From assembly GCA_023392975.1 (NCBI GenBank), contig JAEWNA010000308.1, forward strand, positions 1 through 9,805: a DNA stretch of 9,805 bases, read 5' to 3'. The DNA is from Pseudomonadota bacterium (lineage in GTDB: Bacteria > Pseudomonadota > Gammaproteobacteria > Xanthomonadales > Xanthomonadaceae). A model generated the notes under the pieces. That model had not been told where the DNA came from, made no database searches, and saw only the letters and a program-made list of their open reading frames with translations. This document shows positions 5,258 to 9,805 of this stretch, in pieces (the first letter of the stretch is position 1; every line of letters starts with the position of its first letter). A program made the translations under genes and the position numbers.

Positions 5258-6301
5258 ATGATACCCGCAGCCCCCCGCCCGACGCAGCCCGCCGCCGGCA
5301 CCCCCGACTGGAAGCGCCTCTGGCGCGAGGCCGTCCGCGACCCCGCCGAACTGCTGGCCCTGCTCGACCTGGCCGGCCGGGTGCCCGACCTGTCCGCCGA
5401 CGCGGCGGCCCAGTTCCCGCTGCGGGTGCCGCGGGGGTTCGTCGCCCGCATGCGCCCGGGCAACCCGCACGACCCGCTGCTCCGCCAGGTGCTGCCGCTG
5501 GACGCCGAACTGCGGCCGATGCCGGGATTCACCCTCGATGCCGTCGGCGACGGCGCGGCGAAGGCCGGGGCCGGGGTCATCCGCAAGTACCGCGGCCGGG
5601 CGCTGCTGATCGCCACCGGCAGTTGCGCGGTGCACTGCCGCTACTGCTTCCGACGCCACTTCCCCTACGCCGAGGAGACCGCGGCGGCCGGCCAGTGGGC
5701 CAACGCCGTGGCGACGCTCCGCGACGACGCGACCATCGACGAGGTCCTGCTGTCCGGCGGCGACCCGCTGTCGCTGACCACCGCCAAGCTGGCGGAGCTG
5801 ACCGATCAGCTGGCCGACGTGCCGCACCTGCGCCGGTTGCGGATCCACACCCGGCTGCCGGTGGTGCTGCCGGAACGGGTCGACGCCGAACTGCTGGCCT
5901 GGCTGCGCGCGCTGCCCTGGCCGGTCACGGTCGTGATCCACGCCAACCACGCGAACGAGTTCGACCCGGCAGTGGACGCGGCGCTGGCCGGCCTGCGCGA
6001 CGCCGGGGCCCTGCTGCTCAACCAGGCCGTGCTGCTGCGCGGCGTGAACGACGACGCCGACACGCTGGCCGCGCTGTCCGAGCGCGGCCATGCCGCAGGC
6101 GTGCTGCCCTACTACCTGCACCAGCTGGACCGGGTAGCGGGTGCGGCCCATTTCGAAGTCGACGACGACCGCGCCCTCGCCCTGCACGCCGTGCTGATCG
6201 CCCGGCTGCCGGGCTACCTGGTCCCGAAGCTGGTCCGCGAGGTCGCCGGGGACCCGGCGAAGCGCCCGCTGTCGGCGCCAGCACCGCATTCGCGGGGGTA
6301 G
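5258..6301 (+). CDS. epmB: EF-P beta-lysylation protein EpmB (lysine 2,3-aminomutase family)
   Basis: 347 aa, against 342 in E. coli. It is a radical SAM and PLP enzyme that turns (S)-alpha-lysine into (R)-beta-lysine, which EpmA then attaches to Lys34 of EF-P. The radical SAM cluster motif is C123-AVH-C127-RY-C130, followed by FRRHFPYAEE. SGGDPL (166-171) is the SAM-binding glycine motif. HTRLPVVLP (197-205) and NHANEFD (230-236) are strongly conserved, and K324 in GYLVPKLVRE fits the PLP lysine. I chose the ATG at 5258 because the N-terminus then aligns with E. coli EpmB at PDW...VRDPAELLALLDL. The frame is open further upstream to 5153, but that part overlaps the efp leader and is not protein-like. 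It is divergent from efp, its functional partner. Confidence 0.96.
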   Translation: MIPAAPRPTQPAAGTPDWKRLWREAVRDPAELLALLDLAGRVPDLSADAAAQFPLRVPRGFVARMRPGNPHDPLLRQVLPLDAELRPMPGFTLDAVGDGAAKAGAGVIRKYRGRALLIATGSCAVHCRYCFRRHFPYAEETAAAGQWANAVATLRDDATIDEVLLSGGDPLSLTTAKLAELTDQLADVPHLRRLRIHTRLPVVLPERVDAELLAWLRALPWPVTVVIHANHANEFDPAVDAALAGLRDAGALLLNQAVLLRGVNDDADTLAALSERGHAAGVLPYYLHQLDRVAGAAHFEVDDDRALALHAVLIARLPGYLVPKLVREVAGDPAKRPLSAPAPHSRG

Positions 6302-6315
6302 CGTCACGAACCGGG

Positions 6316-6348
6316 ACGACGGGGCGGACGCGGACACGTTCCCGTCGT
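6316..6348 (+). other. hairpin between epmB and fimX
   Basis: ACGACGGG (6316-6323) pairs perfectly with CCCGTCGT (6341-6348) around a 17-nt loop. It begins 14 nt after the epmB stop and ends 41 nt before the fimX start. No proper T run follows (only GAGATTT further on), so terminator, attenuator or operator are all possible. Confidence 0.45.
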
Positions 6349-6389
6349 ACCATGAGATTTCCCCTCCCGTCCTCCCCCCGGAGCCACGC

Positions 6390-8474
6390 ATGTCCAAACG
6401 CCAAGACCCCGCACTGCGTCTCATGTTGGTGGATGACAGTGTCGAGGAGGCCGAGGGCATCGTCACGGGACTGCGCAACGCCGGGATCGCGGTCCGGCCG
6501 CTGCGGCCGACCACGGCCGTCGAACTGACCACCATGCTGGTCGAGCAGCCGGTCGACCTGGTGCTGGCCGCCGACCCCTGCCGCTCGGTGCCGTTCGCCG
6601 AGGTCGAACAGCGGGTCTCGACCTGCGGCAAGGACATCCCGCTGATCGCGGTGGTGGAAGAGGTCGACACCGACGGCTTCGCCGAGCGGCTGGCCGGCGG
6701 CACCCGCGCCCTGGCCCTGCGCCACAAGCCGCCGCAACTGCTGTCCACGGTACGCCGCGAGTGGGAGGACCTCGAGGCCCGCCGCGCGCAGCGCCGGCTG
6801 GAGACCCGGGTGCGCGAGACCGAGCGCCGCTGCGACGCGCTGATCGAGTCCTCCCGCGACCCGATCGCCTACGTCCACGAGGGCATGCACATCCGCGCCA
6901 ACGGCGCCTACCTCGAGATGTTCGGCTACGACACGTTCGAGGACATCGAGGGCATGTCGCTGCTGGACCTGGTGGCGTCGAAGCACGTCGCCGACTTCAA
7001 GCAACTGCTCAAGTCGCTGAGCAAGGGCGAATCGCCGCCGCCGCGCTACGAGCTGGAAGCGGTCGACATCGAGGGCAACGCCTTCCCCGCGGTGATGGAA
7101 TTCGCCCAGGCGCAATATGAGGGCGAGCCCTGCCAGCAGGTGATCTTCCGCCGCCAGGAACCGACCGTGGATCCGGAGCTGGCACGCAAGGTCGAGGAAC
7201 TGCGCCAGCGCGACCAGGCCACCGGCCTGCTCAACCGCGCGACCTTCCTGCTCGTGCTGGAGGACGCAGTCGGCGACGCCGCCCAGAACGGCAGCCAGCA
7301 CGGGCTGCTGCTGATCGAACCCGACCACTACCAGCGCCTGCTGCAGGAGATCGGTCTGGATTCGGCCGACGCCGTGATGGCCGCGATCGCCGAGCGCCTG
7401 CGCAGCGAGCTGGACGATCGCGCCGTGGCCGCGCGTTTCGCGGAAAACACGCTGGCGGTGCTGCTGCGCGGCGGCGACCACGCCGCCACCCAGACCCTCG
7501 CCACCCGCATCTGCAACACCTTCGCCGCGGAGGTGTTCGCGATCGGCCAGCGTTCGAGCGTGATCACCGCCAGCATCGGCGGCGTGCAGATCTCGCAGAA
7601 GTTCGCCAACCTGAGCCAGATCCTCGCCAAGGCGTCCCAGGGCGTGCAGTCCGCGATCGGCACCGGCGGCAATCGGGTGGAGCTGTTCGACCCCAACGCG
7701 GTGGACCGCGCCGAGGCCGAGCGCATCGAGGCCTGGGTGCAGCGCCTGCAGGAAGCGATCGAGCACAAGCGCTTCGTCCTGCATTTCCAGCCGGTGATCA
7801 ACCTGCAGGGCGACAACCACCCGGTCTACGACACCTTCATGCGGCTGGACGCCGGCGATGGCGAACTGATCTCGCCCGGCACCTTCCTGCAGATCGCCGC
7901 CGAACACGGCCTGCTGGAGGCGATCGACCGCTGCGTGGTGGAGCAGGCCATCGACCTGATCGCGCAGCGCGCGCACGCCGGCAAGCCGGTGACGCTGCTG
8001 GTCAAGATCTCGCAGGAATCGCTGACCGGCGACGGGCTGGTCACGCTGATCGGCGAACAGCTGGCGGCCCGCGGCGCGTCCGGCGAATACCTCGCGCTGC
8101 AGTTGCAGGAAGCCAAGGTCTTCACCCACCTGCACGCCGTGCAGCAGTTCGCCGCTGCGGTCAACGCCTTCGGCTGCCGCATCGGCCTGGAGCAGTTCGG
8201 CGCCGGCCTGGACTCATTCCAGTTGCTGACCCACATCCAGCCGCAGTTGCTGAAGATCGACCGCAGCTTCATCGAGGACCTGCCGAAGAACGCCGACAGC
8301 CAGCAGCGGGTACGCGACATCGCGCAGAAGGCGCGCGACCTCGACATCCTCACCATCGCCGAATTCGTGCAGGACGCGGCGAGCATGTCGATCCTGTTCT
8401 CGGCCGGCGTGGACTACGTGGAAGGCCACTTCCTCGCCGCCGCGGGGCCGGAGATGAACTACGACTTCGAATAA
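6390..8474 (+). CDS. fimX: FimX-like degenerate REC-PAS-GGDEF-EAL protein (c-di-GMP effector of type IV pili)
   Basis: 694 aa, close to Pseudomonas FimX (691 aa), with the same order: receiver-like (about 9-125), PAS (about 145-255), GGDEF (about 275-435), EAL (about 445-690). The catalytic motifs are degenerate. The receiver keeps the acidic pair D15-D16, but the phosphoacceptor aligns with A61. The GGDEF loop reads AENTL (351-355). EAL is DTF (481-483), the Asn ligand is K539 (LLVKIS), and the DDFGTG motif is EQFGAG (601-606). R485 in FMRLD, K622 in LKIDRSFI and E658 in IAEF remain. It should therefore bind c-di-GMP without making or cutting it. In Xanthomonas, FimX links c-di-GMP to PilZ and the pilus ATPase PilB. 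The ATG at 6390 has a CGGAG site. It follows epmB by 88 bp on the same strand and ends at a hairpin. The ortholog assignment rests on architecture and degeneracy. Confidence 0.88.
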   Translation: MSKRQDPALRLMLVDDSVEEAEGIVTGLRNAGIAVRPLRPTTAVELTTMLVEQPVDLVLAADPCRSVPFAEVEQRVSTCGKDIPLIAVVEEVDTDGFAERLAGGTRALALRHKPPQLLSTVRREWEDLEARRAQRRLETRVRETERRCDALIESSRDPIAYVHEGMHIRANGAYLEMFGYDTFEDIEGMSLLDLVASKHVADFKQLLKSLSKGESPPPRYELEAVDIEGNAFPAVMEFAQAQYEGEPCQQVIFRRQEPTVDPELARKVEELRQRDQATGLLNRATFLLVLEDAVGDAAQNGSQHGLLLIEPDHYQRLLQEIGLDSADAVMAAIAERLRSELDDRAVAARFAENTLAVLLRGGDHAATQTLATRICNTFAAEVFAIGQRSSVITASIGGVQISQKFANLSQILAKASQGVQSAIGTGGNRVELFDPNAVDRAEAERIEAWVQRLQEAIEHKRFVLHFQPVINLQGDNHPVYDTFMRLDAGDGELISPGTFLQIAAEHGLLEAIDRCVVEQAIDLIAQRAHAGKPVTLLVKISQESLTGDGLVTLIGEQLAARGASGEYLALQLQEAKVFTHLHAVQQFAAAVNAFGCRIGLEQFGAGLDSFQLLTHIQPQLLKIDRSFIEDLPKNADSQQRVRDIAQKARDLDILTIAEFVQDAASMSILFSAGVDYVEGHFLAAAGPEMNYDFE

Positions 8475-8489
8475 TTCCTGGCTTAGAAG

Positions 8490-8517
8490 GGAAGAACCCG
8501 CCTTGCGGCGGGCTTCC
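8490..8517. terminator. hairpin between convergent fimX and small LNPNN gene, probable terminator
   Basis: CCCGCC (8497-8502) pairs with GGCGGG (8507-8512) around TTGC. After an AA bulge, GGAAG (8490-8494) pairs with CTTCC (8513-8517). On the minus strand the flank is pyrimidine-rich (TTCTTCCCTTCT); on the plus strand there is no T run. It probably serves both converging genes, better from the minus side. A second small hairpin, GCCTGT/ACAGGC (8523-8537), sits beside it. Confidence 0.6.
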
Positions 8518-8556
8518 AGATGGCCTGTCTAACAGGCAGGGCGATCAAAAACTGCG

Positions 8557-8697
8557 TCAGTCTTCGTCGTCGTCTCCCTGGTAGCGTTCGTTGTTCGGGT
8601 TGAGCTGGTCGGCGTGATTGTCGAGGCCCGCCCAATACGCATCATTATTGGGGTTGAGGCTATCGCTGCGATCATCGTTTGGTGTACGACCGTTCAT
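8557..8697 (-). CDS. 46-aa acidic protein with two LNPNN repeats
   Basis: The ATG at 8697 follows an AGAAGGA ribosome site with about nine nucleotides between them. The product consists almost entirely of two 18-residue units, residues 7-24 and 25-42, each with D...(D)(S/Q)LNPNN(D/E).Y; LNPNN falls at 14-18 and 32-36. It ends in a run of Asp/Glu (DDDED). It is hydrophilic, acidic, probably disordered or metal-binding, and has no signal or membrane segment. I recall small uncharacterised proteobacterial proteins with the same 'QLNPNN.AY' motif, so I expect a conserved family, but I know no function. The first repeat uses AT-richer codons (AAT AAT GAT) and the second GC-rich ones (AAC AAC GAA), so the repeat is kept at protein level. 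The gene and its leader are clearly less GC-rich than their neighbours. It lies 89 bp downstream of htpX on the same strand and converges with fimX. Confidence 0.8.
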   Translation of the reverse strand: MNGRTPNDDRSDSLNPNNDAYWAGLDNHADQLNPNNERYQGDDDED

Positions 8698-8720
8698 TTG
8701 ATCATTTCCTTCTGATTGGA

Positions 8721-8767
8721 TTGATGCCCGAGATCTCGACCCGCCACCCGGCATCAAAAAGTGGCGG
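8721..8767 (-). promoter_or_regulatory. candidate H-type pseudoknot in the leader of the LNPNN gene
   Basis: On the minus strand, stem 1 is CCGCCAC (8767-8761) with GTGGCGG (8747-8741), 7 bp. Stem 2 is TTGATGCC (8757-8750), in the loop of stem 1, with GGCATCAA (8728-8721), 8 bp. The connectors are TTT (3 nt), GG (2 nt) and a 12-nt loop 3, a geometry allowed for H-type pseudoknots. Loop 3 contains the palindrome CGAGATCTCG (8729-8738). The structure ends about 10 nt before the AGAAGGA ribosome site. Pairing is exact, but RNA folding and conservation are inferred. Confidence 0.45.
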
Positions 8768-8781
8768 CGGAATCCTTCCGC
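8755..8781 (-). terminator. possible weak terminator of htpX
   Basis: On the minus strand GCGGAA (8781-8776) pairs with TTCCGC (8772-8767) around GGA. Six nucleotides later comes TTTTT (8760-8756). It begins 5 nt after the htpX stop codon. The stem is short and the T run late, so termination may be partial. It shares base 8767 with stem 1 of the pseudoknot. Confidence 0.35.
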
Positions 8782-8786
8782 AAGCC

Positions 8787-9680
8787 TCACGACACCACGC
8801 GCAGCCCCGACGCGACCGCCGTCGGCGCGGCGTTGCGCAGCGCGGCGATGCGCTGTTCCAGCGGCGGATGGCTGCGGAACAGGCCGGTGATGCCGCCGGA
8901 GATGCCGAACGCCTGCACCTGCTTGGGCAGCGTGCTTTCGCCGTAGGTCTGCGACAGCCGCTGCAGCGCGGCGATCATCTTGTCGCGGCCGGCCAGCTGC
9001 GCGCCACCGGCGTCGGCGCGGAACTCGCGCCAGCGCGAGAACCACATCGCGATGACGCTGGCGACGACGCCGAACACCAGGTCCAGCACGAACACGGTGA
9101 GGAAGTAGCCCGGGCCGACGCGCCCATCGTCGCGGTTGCCGAACAGCGCGCCGTCGACGATCCGGCCGACGATGCGCGCGGCGACGATCACGAAGGTGTT
9201 CAGCACGCCCTGCAGCAGCGCCATCGTCACCATGTCGCCGTTGGCGACGTGGCTGACCTCGTGGGCCAGGACGGCCTCGGCCTCGTCGCGGTTCATCGCC
9301 CGCAGCAGGCCGGTGGAGACGGCCACGAGGGCGTTGTTGCGGTTGGCGCCGGTGGCGAAGGCGTTGATCTCGGGAGCGTCGTAGATCGCGACCTCCGGCA
9401 TGCCGATGCCGGCGGCCTGGGCCTGGCGGCGGACGGTCTCGACCAGCCAGCGCTCCGGTTCGTTGCGGGGCTGCTCGATCACGTAGGCGCCGGTGGTCTT
9501 CTTGGCGATCCATTTCGAGGTCAGCAGCGAGATGATCGAGCCGCCGAAGCCGAACAGCGCGGCCATGATCAGCAGGCCGGCGTTGCCGCGGGGATCGAGG
9601 CCGAAGACCGCCATCACGACGCTGAAGACCAGCAGGACGGCGAGGTTGGTGGCGAGGAAGAGGGCGACGCGCTTGAACAT
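8787..9680 (-). CDS. htpX: HtpX, membrane-bound zinc metalloprotease (M48B)
   Basis: 297 aa, the usual HtpX length. HtpX is an inner-membrane endopeptidase that, with FtsH, removes misfolded membrane proteins; its active site faces the cytoplasm. Visible features are two N-terminal membrane segments (about 5-27 and 35-54), the zinc motif HEVSH (H140, E141, H144) followed by VANGDMVT, and two further hydrophobic segments (about 153-176 and 190-213). The third zinc ligand is probably E219 in SRWREFRAD. The conserved INAFATGANRNNALVAVSTGLL block is at 105-126. The protein ends with the SHPPLEQRIAAL motif typical of the family (270-281). The ATG at 9680 gives the classic M-F-K-R start; the ribosome site is poor. 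In enterobacteria htpX answers to Cpx and heat stress, but I cannot read such a site here. Downstream on the same strand is the LNPNN gene. Confidence 0.97.
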   Translation of the reverse strand: MFKRVALFLATNLAVLLVFSVVMAVFGLDPRGNAGLLIMAALFGFGGSIISLLTSKWIAKKTTGAYVIEQPRNEPERWLVETVRRQAQAAGIGMPEVAIYDAPEINAFATGANRNNALVAVSTGLLRAMNRDEAEAVLAHEVSHVANGDMVTMALLQGVLNTFVIVAARIVGRIVDGALFGNRDDGRVGPGYFLTVFVLDLVFGVVASVIAMWFSRWREFRADAGGAQLAGRDKMIAALQRLSQTYGESTLPKQVQAFGISGGITGLFRSHPPLEQRIAALRNAAPTAVASGLRVVS

Positions 9681-9805
9681 GGCGGGGACTCGGGGTCTCG
9701 TCGGGAAAAGGCAGGTCGCGTGTAGAGTGGGGCCCCGCGGCGGCGGTCCAATCGCCCGCGCGCCGCCGCCCCCGCCCGCAGACAGCCGCCAGACAGCTTT
9801 CCGTG
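9681..9805 (-). promoter_or_regulatory. htpX upstream region
   Basis: The last 125 bp hold no gene that I can support. On the minus strand TTGGAC (9751-9746) and TCTACA (9726-9721) resemble -35 and -10 boxes, but with a long 19-bp spacer. Further upstream the 8-mer CAGACAGC occurs twice on the plus strand (9779-9786 and 9790-9797), exactly 11 bp apart, which would place two sites on one face of the helix. Confidence 0.3.

Noticed and set aside
4439..6748. Minus-strand open frame of 769 aa
   Set aside because: Runs across efp in another frame and opposite epmB and fimX; no domain and extreme composition.
6018..8135. Minus-strand open frame of 705 aa opposite fimX
   Set aside because: Mirror of a GC-rich gene; the plus strand encodes a recognisable four-domain protein.
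8557..9513. 318-aa minus-strand frame covering the LNPNN gene and most of htpX in another frame
   Set aside because: Its first part is an Arg-rich shadow of htpX; only the last 46 codons, with their own ribosome site, look real.
1..9805. CRISPR arrays, tRNA or rRNA genes, insertion sequences, toxin-antitoxin or defence genes
   Set aside because: None seen: no regularly spaced repeats, no tRNA-like cloverleaf, no transposase motif. The region is mostly core housekeeping genes.

Overview
The window is GC-rich (roughly 70 % by eye) bacterial chromosome with short intergenic gaps. Gene content points to a gammaproteobacterium of the Xanthomonadaceae/Lysobacteraceae (Xanthomonas, Lysobacter, Luteimonas type). 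The reasons are a FimX-type REC-PAS-GGDEF-EAL protein beside the divergent efp/epmB pair, a K34-type EF-P, the order mtaD-ubiG-mupP, and REP-like repeats typical of these genomes. I infer the lineage from gene content and style only. I see no mobile element, prophage, CRISPR array, tRNA or rRNA.

Positions 1-3353 (all minus strand) hold a compact cluster read right to left: MTA/SAH deaminase (mtaD), the ubiquinone O-methyltransferase ubiG, a HAD phosphatase of the Gph/MupP type, and the start of a squalene/phytoene-synthase-like protein that runs off the left edge. The last three overlap by 4 bp at each junction (GTGA, then ATGA), so they are probably translationally coupled. A REP-like hairpin separates mtaD from ubiG. 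Positions 3425-4374 hold two minus-strand orphans: an exported 171-aa protein and a 116-aa protein with three CxxC pairs.

Positions 4375-4572 form a structured intergenic block: a REP element, the efp terminator, a second copy of the mtaD-ubiG hairpin, and a 49-nt palindrome that starts in the efp stop codon. Next comes efp (minus), divergent from epmB (plus), whose product makes the beta-lysine used to modify EF-P. After epmB lies a fimX-like gene (plus) with degenerate phosphoacceptor, GGDEF and EAL motifs, so it is likely a c-di-GMP-binding effector for type IV pili.

Positions 8475-9680 hold, on the minus strand, a 46-aa acidic protein made of two 18-residue LNPNN repeats and, upstream of it, the membrane protease htpX. 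The 89 bp between them can fold as an H-type pseudoknot directly upstream of the small gene's ribosome binding site. With the small repeat protein, this leader is the least explained part of the window. The right end (9681-9805) is the htpX upstream region, with no gene that I can support.
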